From Mycobacterium sp. 3519A (GTDB taxonomy: Bacteria > Actinomycetota > Actinomycetes > Mycobacteriales > Mycobacteriaceae), in contig NZ_OESG01000013.1 in NCBI RefSeq assembly GCF_900240945.1, positions 310,001 through 374,000 on the forward strand: a DNA stretch of 64,000 bases, in the 5' to 3' direction. Under the pieces are notes generated by a model. That model was not told the DNA's origin. It saw nothing but the letters and a program-made list of their open reading frames with translations, and ran no database searches. Positions 16,231 through 25,400 of the stretch are shown piece by piece. Position 1 is the stretch's first letter. Every line of letters starts with the position of its first letter. The translations under genes and the position numbers were made by a program.

Positions 16231-16420
16231 TTAAGCCTCTGCGACATCGGGTTTGCCGTCGCCGAACACTGGCAGGTCGGGGCCACTCGCATCGGGCCTG
16301 GGAAGCTCGACCAGGTGAGGCCTTGCCATACGGAGTAGTCGCGCGAAGCTGGCTCCTTTGTACCGGCCGACGAAGCGCTCAAGTCACTCCTCGACAGCCG
16401 GGAGAGGCCCTCGGTGCTGG
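16231..16420 (-). pseudogene. Frameshifted remnant of a GLTE-family gene
   Basis: Minus-strand reading gives LERFVGRYKGASFAR in one frame. The matching DYSVWQGLT lies in the next frame, so together they mirror HERFVSHYDD...DYSIWLGLTE of the adjacent 128-aa protein. An in-frame stop lies just before the LERFV segment. This is a partial, frameshifted paralogue wedged between the intact copy and the ESX-linked block. Confidence 0.5.
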
Positions 16421-16423
16421 CTC

Positions 16424-17128
16424 TCAATCCGACTTCTGGTGCCGTGGATGGGCGCGGAACTCCATGGACCGTTTGCGTCGCAGTGGCGAATGCCTTCCGA
16501 TTTGATACGCGGCCAGGTACAACGCAGCGAACACGCCGACAGTCACGATCGCTGCGATGACGAACTGCACGCGTTGGCCACGGGCGATCCCGTAGCCCCA
16601 ACTCGCGTCGCCGAATCCCATTGCGATAGAGAGAAATACGATGAAGACCAAGCCCATTGCGGCAACCCACCATTCACCTTTCCCGGAGGCAAATGCGTAT
16701 ATATTGCCGGTCGAGATGATCATCATCAGTATCAGTAACCACCACATCTTGGTGGCCGTGAGTAATCCGCTGTATGCGTCGGGAGCAGGGTCGCGGTCTT
16801 GGTCAGTCAAAGCTGAGCCAGGACGCTCCGCGGAGTTTTCGTCTGGGGCAGGTCGGCTGTCCTGCACCGTGAGTGCGTAAACCTTGCCACCGATCTTGAT
16901 ATACGGCGTGTATGCGTACGCCGCGGCAATCATGACACCCACGAAGAACAGGGCTATGCCAATCCCTTTTCGGGAATCCGGATAGAAGGCGAAATACGCC
17001 GCCACTGCCCCCAAACATGCACAGCCCCAATAGATGCGCCTTTGCAAGCTCCTGCTGTACTTGACGTACTGCTGCGCGAGGGCACCGACGGCGCACACGA
17101 CGAGGATGACGAAGAATACGTTCGCCAC
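16424..17128 (-). CDS. Polytopic membrane protein, ESX-linked block copy A
   Basis: 234 residues with about five to six hydrophobic segments (around 3-20, 33-50, 58-75, 128-145, 150-170 and 190-208). An acidic loop at 90-120 sits in the middle. It starts 4 bp after the 509-aa effector-like gene, so expression is coupled. A copy of the same length lies at 44423-45127. A membrane protein paired this tightly with a protein ending in a Gly-rich hydrophobic tail looks like an immunity or anchoring partner. This is inference; the family has no function known to me. Confidence 0.8.
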   Translation of the reverse strand: MANVFFVILVVCAVGALAQQYVKYSRSLQRRIYWGCACLGAVAAYFAFYPDSRKGIGIALFFVGVMIAAAYAYTPYIKIGGKVYALTVQDSRPAPDENSAERPGSALTDQDRDPAPDAYSGLLTATKMWWLLILMMIISTGNIYAFASGKGEWWVAAMGLVFIVFLSIAMGFGDASWGYGIARGQRVQFVIAAIVTVGVFAALYLAAYQIGRHSPLRRKRSMEFRAHPRHQKSD

Positions 17129-17132
17129 CGTG

Positions 17133-18662
17133 CTATTTGCCCATCATCCAGTCCACGAACTTTTCTCCTCCTATGCCGCCGCCCAGCGCACCGAGGAAGC
17201 CGACAACAAGTGTGCCTTCCGGTCCGACCAATGAGCCCCACGCCGCACCTGCGAGCCAACCGCCGCCCATCGCCCCAAGCGTACGGCCGCCAAACTGCGC
17301 GCCCTCTTCGAATGCCGGTGCGCCATGCAGCACATCGTTGATCGTCAACAGCCCATCGACAACCGTGCCAGCCGTACCGAGTTTCGAGCCAAACCCTTTT
17401 AGCGCTTCCGCATCGGCGTTCGACCAGACCGGCGCATTACCCCAATGCCCTCCGCCAGGTAATGCTTCTGCGTGCGCTTTTGCGCCCTCACCAAGGTTGG
17501 TGGCCTGCGTTGCAAGACCTGCCGTCGCTTCCTTGATCACCTCACCGGGCGACGCGCCATTCTGGATTTCGTTGACGGCCTGTTGAGTTCCCTGTGCCGA
17601 TACACCAGCTTGTTGCAATTGCGTCGCAAACTGGTGTAGGACCATCCCGCGGCCGTTGGCTTCCCACTGGTTCAGCAGCTGGGTGGCCTGGTCGGGTGTC
17701 AATGGCGGCTTGCCGGGCAAGGCGTAGGGCGACTCCAGCCGCTGCTGCATCTGCAGCCTTGCCTGAGCCCGGGTCCGCGCATCGCCGCCCATCACTGTGT
17801 CGGTCGGCAACGGCCCAGAGAACTGAGACATGCGGTAATCGTTGAGGCGTTCACCGGCATAACGGACTTCGTCGACACCGGCCGTCGGATTGTTGATCGT
17901 CGCGAAATCACGCAGACGACCTGCGGCGGCCTGCTTTTCCGGCGTCCACGGCCCCGGCGAGTGCACAAGCGATTCATCGGCTGCGCGCTGCGTCTCTCCG
18001 TACTTGCCGGCCTCGGCGTGAGCTTCTTCATTTGTCGATACGTCAGCTTCGCCATCGACGGCCGTTGTCGCCTCGGGTGTGTAGCCTTCGGCCGCCATCT
18101 CGCCTCGTGACGCATCGAGTTGTTTCGAATACGCGTCACGGATTGCATGAATCTCGTGCAGTCCTTGTGTTGTCGCGTCGATGGCGGCCTGCTTCAGATC
18201 AGACCAGTCGACGTCTTGACCGTTGGCAGCCGCCGTCGCGATCTCGCGGTCGATCTGGTCGTCGATCGCTTGGAGCCGGGTCTCTAGATTGCTGATCGAG
18301 ATGCCTCCGCTGCGCTGTGCTTCAGCCAGTGACGCCGAAACGTTCTGCAGGTCCACGCCGACTCGGGTCATCTGCTGCCTGGTGAGATGCAGCGACTCGG
18401 TAGCCCTTCGAACTTCATCAGAATCGTTGATCGGATGATCGCCGCCGTCCTGACGGTCCCAAGCGGACGCGAAGCGCTGCCTGGCGGCGTTGAACTCCTC
18501 ATCCGTCTCCTGCGCGCACACACCGGCCTCGTAAAACGCGGTCGCCAGCTCGCTGATCGCACCCGGCGAACCGCTTTGCATCGTCTTGTTTAGCTGCCAG
18601 GGATCACCGCCCGCGGCTCCAGTCAGCTCACCGATGTCGAGATGCCTGAGCAGGACTGACAT
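17133..18662 (-). CDS. ESX-associated effector-like protein, copy A
   Basis: 509 residues, a mycobacterial family often labelled TPR-repeat-region or putative alpha/beta-hydrolase protein near type VII substrates. The N-terminal ~150 residues form a helical module with GDPWQLNKTMQSG, HPINDSDEV and EAQRSG. The middle has SPGPWTPEKQAAAGRLRDF, LNDYRMSQFSGPLPTD and GGDARTRAQARLQMQQRLES. The C-terminus (about 465-505) is Gly/Ala-rich and hydrophobic (LGAMGGGWLAGAAWGSL, FLGALGGGIGGE). It follows the DUF2563 gene by 6 bp and precedes the membrane protein by 4 bp. Membrane insertion or export is plausible, not shown. Confidence 0.8.
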   Translation of the reverse strand: MSVLLRHLDIGELTGAAGGDPWQLNKTMQSGSPGAISELATAFYEAGVCAQETDEEFNAARQRFASAWDRQDGGDHPINDSDEVRRATESLHLTRQQMTRVGVDLQNVSASLAEAQRSGGISISNLETRLQAIDDQIDREIATAAANGQDVDWSDLKQAAIDATTQGLHEIHAIRDAYSKQLDASRGEMAAEGYTPEATTAVDGEADVSTNEEAHAEAGKYGETQRAADESLVHSPGPWTPEKQAAAGRLRDFATINNPTAGVDEVRYAGERLNDYRMSQFSGPLPTDTVMGGDARTRAQARLQMQQRLESPYALPGKPPLTPDQATQLLNQWEANGRGMVLHQFATQLQQAGVSAQGTQQAVNEIQNGASPGEVIKEATAGLATQATNLGEGAKAHAEALPGGGHWGNAPVWSNADAEALKGFGSKLGTAGTVVDGLLTINDVLHGAPAFEEGAQFGGRTLGAMGGGWLAGAAWGSLVGPEGTLVVGFLGALGGGIGGEKFVDWMMGK

Positions 18663-18668
18663 TGGATG

Positions 18669-18980
18669 TCAGCTGACGTCGCGTCCGGCTGAACGCAGCG
18701 CCGAACCGCTTGTCTCGTCCTGCTTGGTGAACACGGCGGCAGCGGAGGTGGCCTTTTGGGCTAGTGAGTCGAAGTCCGCGCGATGGCCCTGCAAAGTGGT
18801 GACGTGGTGATCGTGCGCTTGGGATAAGGCGTGGTGAAACGCGTGGGCAGTTTCAAAATCGCCGAAAATGCCTGCTGACGGCTGCGTCGACGCGAGCCTG
18901 TCGGCCCCGCGTTGGGCGATAGCGCCCGCACTCTGTGAAAAATCTGCTCCCATACGCAGCAAATCGGTATCGACGAACAT
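18669..18980 (-). CDS. DUF2563 family protein, copy A
   Basis: 103 residues beginning MFVDTDLLRMGADF, the typical DUF2563 opening, and containing SAGIFGDFETAHAFHHAL and a C-terminal ETSGSALR. DUF2563 proteins are small helical mycobacterial proteins of WXG100-like size encoded beside ESX-type effectors, probably as partners or chaperones. ATG 18980 is preceded by AAGGGGT as ribosome site and a TATAAT -10. It leads the three-gene block. Confidence 0.85.
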   Translation of the reverse strand: MFVDTDLLRMGADFSQSAGAIAQRGADRLASTQPSAGIFGDFETAHAFHHALSQAHDHHVTTLQGHRADFDSLAQKATSAAAVFTKQDETSGSALRSAGRDVS

Positions 18981-19005
18981 CAGACCCCTTGAATCGTTGA
19001 TGACA

Positions 19006-19011
19006 ATTATA
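19006..19011 (-). promoter_or_regulatory. -10 element TATAAT upstream of DUF2563 copy A
   Basis: A consensus TATAAT on the minus strand about 26 bases before ATG 18980. The corresponding position in copy B reads TATAGT, so the promoter was duplicated with the genes. Confidence 0.55.
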
Positions 19012-19110
19012 TGGAGGGTCGTCGGTCGCACGACGCACGAACTTGGGCCGTCGTCGCCGAGGAGATATGGACCGGCTCGAAACGCCTGCATTCATGGTGA
19101 CGCCGTACCG

Positions 19111-19165
19111 TCAGGCTGCGCGTCGATCCATCAACCGCGTCGGCTCACTGCCGGGGACCGCGACG
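19111..19165 (-). pseudogene. 3' remnant of a third two-TM membrane gene
   Basis: Minus-strand translation ends VPGSEPTRLMDRRAA and a stop, nearly identical to the ends of the two-TM proteins at 25605 (VPSSEPTRLMDRRAA) and 34682 (SGSEPTQLMHRRAA). Nothing upstream in this frame resembles the rest of that protein. It marks a breakpoint right behind the ESX-linked copy A. Confidence 0.65.
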
Positions 19166-19405
19166 TCCTGCGTGCGGCTCAGAAGGTTCGCACCGTTAAT
19201 CACAACTGTCGTATATTCGCTGAAAGGTTCAATGAAGCGAACTCCTGAGATTTCGGAATTCGCGTATAAGCCCCCCGAAACCGCTTGGTGGACTGCGGCT
19301 GACACCCGGTCTGACTTGTCAGTCGCTCCCGATACCTTCGGATCGACTCAGAGATGCCGCCGCGACGGTGCGGCGGGAAATCTCGTGTGCCGAGGGGGGC
19401 TTGCC

Positions 19406-20131
19406 ATGATTCGACGCGACAATGTCACCGCAACAGCGGTTGTGTTGCTTGGCGACGACGAAACCGTCCGTCGCTGTGAGCAACTGGCGGCCCGCGCGGC
19501 GCTACGCTCGGCGACCGTCACCGCAATGTTCGCGTTCACCCATGGGGAGCCCGCTTCGCACGACGATTTGGCAGATGTCGATGCGGTCGTGGCGGCGATG
19601 GCCCGCGCCATCTCGGTCCGGCTGCCGATCTGGATGCCTAGTGCGCTAGCGGATCTGGGGCGCGAGCAGCACTACCGTCGGCTGACTCTGGTACTGCATC
19701 GACACGGCCTCGACCTGCTGGTGGGCGACGATCTGTGGCCCGTCCCTGACGTCGGCGGCATGAACGAAATCGACCATGCGCTGCGGCGTGAGGTGCAGGC
19801 CGTCGACGTACTCGACCACGCTGCCTTGGCCGCCGCCGGCATAGAAAGTCTCGAGAGAGTGGTCGAACAGGCGGCGCATGCTGCGCCGGCGGCTCCACAC
19901 GAAAGTGATTGGCCACCAAGGCTTCCTCAGCCAGCCACACCGTGGTCGGAGCATTGTCCGGCGATCACGAGTTATGTGCGCTGGCTGGTCGAGGGCTGTG
20001 GGGTGACCCGCGCAGCGGCCGCGCGGGTGCTGAACTCGTCGGGTCAACGCACCCCCGACGGCCGGGCATGGCAATCGAGAAACGTCTCGGCGTTGCTCGA
20101 CGGCTATTACGACCGCGAAGCAGCTGCATGA
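19406..20131 (+). CDS. Recombinase-like protein
   Basis: 241 residues from ATG 19406; the open frame upstream is not convincing. The N-terminal half is an alpha/beta domain (TATAVVLLGDDETVRRCEQL) loosely like the catalytic domain of serine recombinases but without a clear active-site serine. The C-terminal RWLVEGCGVTRAAAARVLNS, followed by RTPDGRAWQSRNVSALLDGY, resembles the recombinase HTH-linker. It sits between a decayed gene end and a VapBC locus, as expected in a region of rearrangement. A degenerate resolvase is the best guess. Confidence 0.5.
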   Translation: MIRRDNVTATAVVLLGDDETVRRCEQLAARAALRSATVTAMFAFTHGEPASHDDLADVDAVVAAMARAISVRLPIWMPSALADLGREQHYRRLTLVLHRHGLDLLVGDDLWPVPDVGGMNEIDHALRREVQAVDVLDHAALAAAGIESLERVVEQAAHAAPAAPHESDWPPRLPQPATPWSEHCPAITSYVRWLVEGCGVTRAAAARVLNSSGQRTPDGRAWQSRNVSALLDGYYDREAAA

Positions 20132-20183
20132 CCTACCGATCGGCGCCACTGACCGCGGTCCGGAGGCCGATGTGCTACAACAA

Positions 20184-20199
20184 TGCTACAGTCGTAGCA
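20184..20199. promoter_or_regulatory. VapB operator palindrome
   Basis: TGCTACAGTCGTAGCA has arms TGCTAC and GTAGCA with a 4-base centre and overlaps the ATG of vapB. A further TGCTACAA half-site begins at 20172. A TACAGT -10 (20187-20192) lies inside the palindrome, six bases before the ATG, so binding by the antitoxin complex would autorepress a leaderless transcript. Confidence 0.6.
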
Positions 20200-20456
20200 T
20201 GTCTACGGTCGCGTCCCGCGAATTGCGAAACGACACGGCAGGCGTGCTTCGTCGGGTTCAAGCGGGCGAAGAGGTGACGGTCACGGTGAATGGGCGAGCC
20301 GTCGCGGTGATCACCGCTGTGGCGCCGAAGCGTCGGCGGTGGATATCGAAGGCAGAGTTGATCAATCGGCTCGAGACCAGCCAGGCGGACCCCGGTTTGC
20401 GTGACGACCTCGCGGAGCTCGCCGGCGAAACCACCGACGAACTCGACGACTTGTGA
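20199..20456 (+). CDS. vapB: VapB antitoxin, Phd/YefM type
   Basis: 85 residues. The N-terminal Phd/YefM DNA-binding fold is clear: STVASRELRNDTAGVL, EEVTVTVNGRAVAVI. The acidic C-terminus (ELAGETTDELDDL) is the toxin-neutralising tail. ATG 20199 is chosen because it lies at the -10/palindrome and matches the family's start. The stop overlaps the toxin start by four bases, the usual coupling. Confidence 0.9.
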   Translation: MSTVASRELRNDTAGVLRRVQAGEEVTVTVNGRAVAVITAVAPKRRRWISKAELINRLETSQADPGLRDDLAELAGETTDELDDL

Positions 20457-20863
20457 CGACCGATCGAGCGGCGGCCGGCATCCTCGACACGTCGATCTTC
20501 ATCGCCAACGAGAGTGGGCGCCAACTGGAGGCGACGCTGATTCCGGAGGAAGTAGCCACGACTGTGGTGACCCTCGCCGAACTGAACGCGGGTGTGCTCG
20601 CGGCGCAGACCTCCGAGATCCGGGCGCGTCGACTTCGCACGTTGGATGCAGTCGCTGATATGACCGCCTTACCGGTCGACGAAGACGCGGCTCAACTCTG
20701 GGCACTGCTCCGCGTCCACCTGGCCGAGGCCGGGCGACGGGTCCGAGTCAATGACCTATGGATCGCTGCAATCGCAGCCGCCAAGCAGCTGCCCGTCGTC
20801 ACGCAGGATGCGGACTTCGATGTATTAGAGGGTGTCGCGGGTCTCGCGATAATCCACGTCTGA
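20453..20863 (+). CDS. vapC: VapC toxin, PIN-domain ribonuclease
   Basis: 136 residues, one PIN domain with all four acidic residues visible: D12 (ILDTSIF), E43 (TLAELNAG), D101 (VNDLWIAA) and D119/D121 (TQDADFD). Such toxins cut RNA, typically tRNA or rRNA, when freed from VapB. It is coupled to the upstream antitoxin. The substrate cannot be read from sequence. Confidence 0.93.
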   Translation: MTTDRAAAGILDTSIFIANESGRQLEATLIPEEVATTVVTLAELNAGVLAAQTSEIRARRLRTLDAVADMTALPVDEDAAQLWALLRVHLAEAGRRVRVNDLWIAAIAAAKQLPVVTQDADFDVLEGVAGLAIIHV

Positions 20864-20989
20864 CACGAGCATCGTCATCCTTTGTCTAGCCCACAGCGAG
20901 TGTGCCGCCGGCGGCACCGGTGTCCACCGTCATCCGCAGCCGCACGCTGTCCACGCCCGCGGCTGCGCCGGGGCAGAGGTCGTCGCTTG

Positions 20990-21775
20990 TTATCTCCGGC
21001 CACTGCGATGGGCTCGCGGCCACACCGCCGCCGCGGTAATCGCCACGACCAAAGCGGCCACAGCCGCCGTCACCGCCAACGCTGTACTGCCCCGCCCCGC
21101 GGCGCCGACCGCGATCGCCACCAGCGCCCACAACGCGCCCGCCACATACCCGGGAGTGCCGCGCAACATCGTCGTCATCCCCAAAGCGAACATTGCGGCC
21201 ACGACCAACACCACGAACTGCCATCCCGTCGACGACGCCGAGACGCCCGAACTGATCAACGCCGCAGCCACATTCGCGAACACCGCGATGCTGCTCCACC
21301 CCAGATACAAGCCGAACGTCACCGTCGCCAACACCGCCAGCCACCCCGGACACGTCATGTCGTGCCGCCGTCGCACCAGCAGTCGCATGACGTGAATCAG
21401 CGCCGACACCATCACCGCGAACACCACTACGCTCAGCCACAGCCAGTCCTGGGCGGCCACCACCAGCCACACGCTGAACCCGGCGAACACCACGCTCGCG
21501 TCGATGAGCAGGCTCGTCTCCCACCACGCGCCCAACCCGTAACGCAGCACCGACACCGCCGTCACTGCGCTCAGTGCCGTGATCAATCCCCACAGACTGA
21601 AGGCGTACCCGGCCGGCGTGATCAGCGCCTCGTTCGTCGCGCCCGACTCGAGAAAGTTCCCCGCGACCGCGTCCGCGACGAACGGCGCGGCCAACTGGCT
21701 CAGCGCCAACACGGTGGCGATCCACCGCCACGCCCTAACTGCCCTCGGCGCTGCGCGCGTCGTCGTGGTCTCCAC
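20990..21775 (-). CDS. TspO/MBR-like polytopic membrane protein
   Basis: 261 residues with about eight hydrophobic helices. Near the N-terminus NEALITPAGYAFSLWGLI matches the tryptophan-rich TspO/MBR-related family, with GLYLGWSSIAVFANVAAAL further on. GTG 21775 is the most likely start; no good ribosome site is seen. It is divergent from the winged-helix gene, with an 84-bp gap. The substrate is unknown; relatives are linked to tetrapyrrole or stress sensing. Confidence 0.75.
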   Translation of the reverse strand: METTTTRAAPRAVRAWRWIATVLALSQLAAPFVADAVAGNFLESGATNEALITPAGYAFSLWGLITALSAVTAVSVLRYGLGAWWETSLLIDASVVFAGFSVWLVVAAQDWLWLSVVVFAVMVSALIHVMRLLVRRRHDMTCPGWLAVLATVTFGLYLGWSSIAVFANVAAALISSGVSASSTGWQFVVLVVAAMFALGMTTMLRGTPGYVAGALWALVAIAVGAAGRGSTALAVTAAVAALVVAITAAAVWPRAHRSGRR

Positions 21776-21859
21776 ACCAAGTGATTCGGAGCAGCGCCGC
21801 CGCCGGATTGGCCGCCGCCCCCGACCCCTGTCTTCCGAGAAGTCGATAAGTTTGCAAAC

Positions 21860-22483
21860 GTGACTGTCACACCGGCGGGTCTGACCGGAACCGAACGCGC
21901 CGTACTTCTGGTCTTGATGGCCGAGGCGCGGCCCGTTCCCAACCCTGACCTGGTAGCTCTCGGGCCCAAACTCGACAAACCTGGACGCGACAAACTCAAC
22001 GCCCTCGGTCTGATCGAGTCGGATCGCAGCACCGGCCGCTTCGTCCACGAGCTCACCGACCGCGGCTGGCGGTTGTGCCACGACATCCTGGCTGCCGGCC
22101 CGCCGCCGCGATCGACCGGTCCCGCGAAGACGCTCTACACCGTGCTCGGCTCCCTCAACCGCTACCTGCGCCGCGCCGACCTCAGCCTGGCCGACGTCTT
22201 CGGCTCCGACGGCCAAGCTCCCGCGACCGCCGAGGAGCGCATCCGTCGTGCCTATGCCGACCTCGCCCCGCGGCCAGGCGGCTGGGTCAGCCTCACCCAG
22301 CTTCGTACCGAGCTCGCCGACACGCCGCGCGCCGAAGTCGACGCTGCCCTCCACAGCCTATTTCGGGCGCCTGACGTGAGCCTGATCCCCGAGGAGAACC
22401 AGAAAGTCCTCACCGCCGCGGATCGAGGCGCCGCCGTCGTCATCGGCGACGAGAGCAAGCACCTCATCGCGATCGGGCCGTGA
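21860..22483 (+). CDS. Winged-helix protein, partner of dual ATPase
   Basis: 207 residues. The N-terminal ~75 residues (LTGTERAVLLVLMAEARPVP, KLNALGLIES, HELTDRGWRL) form a MarR-like winged helix. The C-terminal half has a second wHTH-like segment (GGWVSLTQLRTELADTPRAE) ending in a predicted beta-wing. Its stop overlaps the start of the ATPase gene by four bases, so the two are coupled. It probably acts as a DNA-binding or adaptor subunit rather than a free regulator; that is inference. Confidence 0.75.
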   Translation: MTVTPAGLTGTERAVLLVLMAEARPVPNPDLVALGPKLDKPGRDKLNALGLIESDRSTGRFVHELTDRGWRLCHDILAAGPPPRSTGPAKTLYTVLGSLNRYLRRADLSLADVFGSDGQAPATAEERIRRAYADLAPRPGGWVSLTQLRTELADTPRAEVDAALHSLFRAPDVSLIPEENQKVLTAADRGAAVVIGDESKHLIAIGP

Positions 22484-25400
22484 TGCAGGAAGCACAACGT
22501 GAAGCGCTCGCGTCGCTTCGGCTGACGTGGGCCCCAACCGCCGACGACCTCTGGCGACCGCAGGCCGCCACCCACGTCGCCGGCCTCAACGAGTTCGCCG
22601 TCGACGACGTCATGGACGCGTTCGGCGACGCCACCCGTGACCCCATGTCCTCGCCGCTCGGCGTCGTCGTGCAGGGTCGCGCGGGGTCCGGCAAGACACA
22701 CCTGCTCGGACAGGTTCGCGAACGCATCCAAGCCGCAGGCGGCTACTTCTTGCTCGTGGAACTGCTTGACGCAGCGACCTTTTGGGAGTCGGTGCGCAAC
22801 GGCATCGTCGACAGCCTCGGCCGTCCCGGCGCCACGCGCGAGACGCAACTCAAGGACCTGCTCTGGGAACTGTCGTCGATCGCGCACGTGTCCCGCGCCG
22901 ACCGCCGCGCCATCATCGGCGACGACGACCTCGAACCCGAGACGCTTGACCGCTTCATCAACGCCCTCGCCAAAGCACACCGCGACCCCGTTCGGGACTG
23001 CCATCAGACCTTGCGCGCGCTCGTACTCCTCGGTGCGACAGACCTCGTCGCGCACGACGTCGGCGAGGCCTACCTGCAGGCCAGCGACGAATTCGGTGAC
23101 GACGAGCGCGCGCAATGGCGCCTGCGCACCTCACCCGCCTCGGCCCAGCAGTGCGTTCAAGAGATCTCTCGGCTCGTCGCCCTCGCCGGCCCGGCGGTGT
23201 TGGCGCTGGACCAGATCGACACGCTCTTGGCGCAATCCTTGACGCGCACCGACGACGCCCGCACCGACGGCGACGACGTCCTGCATCAAGTCGCCGACGG
23301 ACTGATGGCTGTCCGCCAGAAGATGCGGCGCACTGTCGCTGTGGTCGCCTGCCTGCCGGCGGTATGGGAAGGCATTCGGAGCCGTGCGACCGCGACGGTG
23401 GCTGACCGGTTTCGGGTCACCGCACCGCTGAAACCGCTGCCCACACCGGACATCGGCCGCGCCATCCTCGAACGCCGCTTCGTCGCAAGCTACGCCGAGA
23501 CGGGGTTCCGGCCGCCGTACCCCAGCTGGCCCATCCTGCCCGCAGCCTTCACCGAAGCTCCCGACTACACACCGCGCCAACTGTTGATGCGCGCCGACAC
23601 TCATGTCCGAGAGTGCCTCAAGCACAACAAGATCGTCGAACTCGACCACCTCCATGCCGACCAGAAGCCGATCTGGGAGTCCGACGACGAGACTGAAGAG
23701 AATGTCTCTTCCGAACTCGATCGACGGTTCGCAGAGTACCGGCGGCGCGCAGTACCGTCCGCCGCGTTGGACCACGAAGGCGAAGACACCACCATGCCGG
23801 AGCTGCTGGGCGCTGCGCTCACGGCCTGGGTCGCTGAACGCGACGGAGATCAGACCTTCGCTCTCGATCCGCCGCCCGGCCGCCACGTCGCCCTGCATGC
23901 GCGCCTGCGTCAGAGCCTCGACCGCGCCACCGAGGACGAACGGCATTGGGCGTTTCGCGCCGTCGCCGCAACCAACGCCGTCGCCGCCCAGAATCGAATC
24001 AAGAAGGCTTGGAGCTCAACGGGACTCGGCATGGGCTCCGACCGGCGACAGCTGTTCCTGCTGCGCAACTCGCCGTGGCCCGCCGGCCCGAAGACGGCGC
24101 AACTGGTCGACGACTTCCATCGCGCCGGTGGCCGCACGCTTGCGATCTCCGACGACGACGTTCGGACCATGGTCGCGCTTCGTGACCTGATCGCCGACGA
24201 CCCCGCGGACCTCGCAAGTTGGTTACGCGTCCGGCGGCCCGCCCACGGGCTGGTCATGCTGCAGGATGCGCTCGGCTTCGAACCCGATGACGGTGTGGTT
24301 CCGCCGAAGGATGAAGAAGAGCCGGTTGTTGTCGAGGTCGAGTATGAAGTGCCGGATTCTGCGATACCGCTGGGCGTCGATAGTCGAAGTGACACAACAG
24401 TTTCCGTTGACCTAGTCGCGCTGCGCAAGCACGTCGCGATATTCGCCGGTACCGGGTCGGGCAAGACGGTGTTGCTTCGCCGTCTGATCGAAGAGTGTGC
24501 GCTACAGGGCGTGTCGTCGATCGTGCTCGATCCCAACAACGACTTGGCCCGGCTTGGCACCAGGTGGCCGCAACGGTCGGACGGCTGGCGGAAGTCTGAC
24601 GATCGTCGTGCCGCCGAGTACCTGGAGAACACTGAAGTCGTGATCTGGACGCCGCGGAAGGCGGCGGGACGTCCTCTGGTGTTTCAGCCGTTGCCCGACT
24701 TCCCGAGTGTTGTCGACGACGATGACGAATTCACCGAAGCCGTCGAGTCGGCCGCCGCAGCGCTCGAGCCGCGGGCGTCGATATCGGGTCAGACGCAGAA
24801 GGCGAATCGCGAGCGGGCTGTGCTGCGAAATGCGTTGGAGCTGTATGGCCGAAAGCCGGATCCCTCGCTCGGCGGGTTCGTGGACATGCTCAGCGATTTA
24901 CCCGACGACGCAAGCGATTTGGCCGGTGCGCACAAGATCGCGGCGAATTTGGCGGAGAACCTGCGCGCGGCGATGGTCAACGACAAGATGTTCGGCGGGG
25001 CGGGCACGGCGCTGGATCCTGGTGTACTGCTGACGCCGTCGTCCGGGCGCCGCGCTCGGGTGTCGGTGATCAGCATGATCGGACTGTCCTCCGACGAACA
25101 ACGGCAGAGCTTCGTCAACCAGTTGCAGATGGCGCTGTTCGCCTGGATCAAGCGGAACCCTGCTGACGACCGTCCGCTGCGCGGGTTGTTGGTGATGGAC
25201 GAAGCCCAAACACTAGCGCCATCAAGAGGATTCACGGCGTGTACTCGTAGCACGCTGGCGTTGTCATCGCAGGCGCGCAAGTACGGCCTGGGGTTGGTCT
25301 TCGCGACGCAGGCGCCCAAGGGTCTGCACAACCAGATACCCGGCAATGCGGTCACGCAGTTCTACGGCCTGCTCAGCGCCCCTGCCCAGATCGCGTCTGC

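Noticed and set aside
19043..19405. Long 5' extension of the recombinase-like frame
   Set aside because: The first 121 codons run over the remnant at 19111 and lack family resemblance; ATG 19406 is a better start.
20882..21784. 300-codon plus-strand Arg/His-rich frame
   Set aside because: Antisense to the TspO/MBR-like membrane gene.
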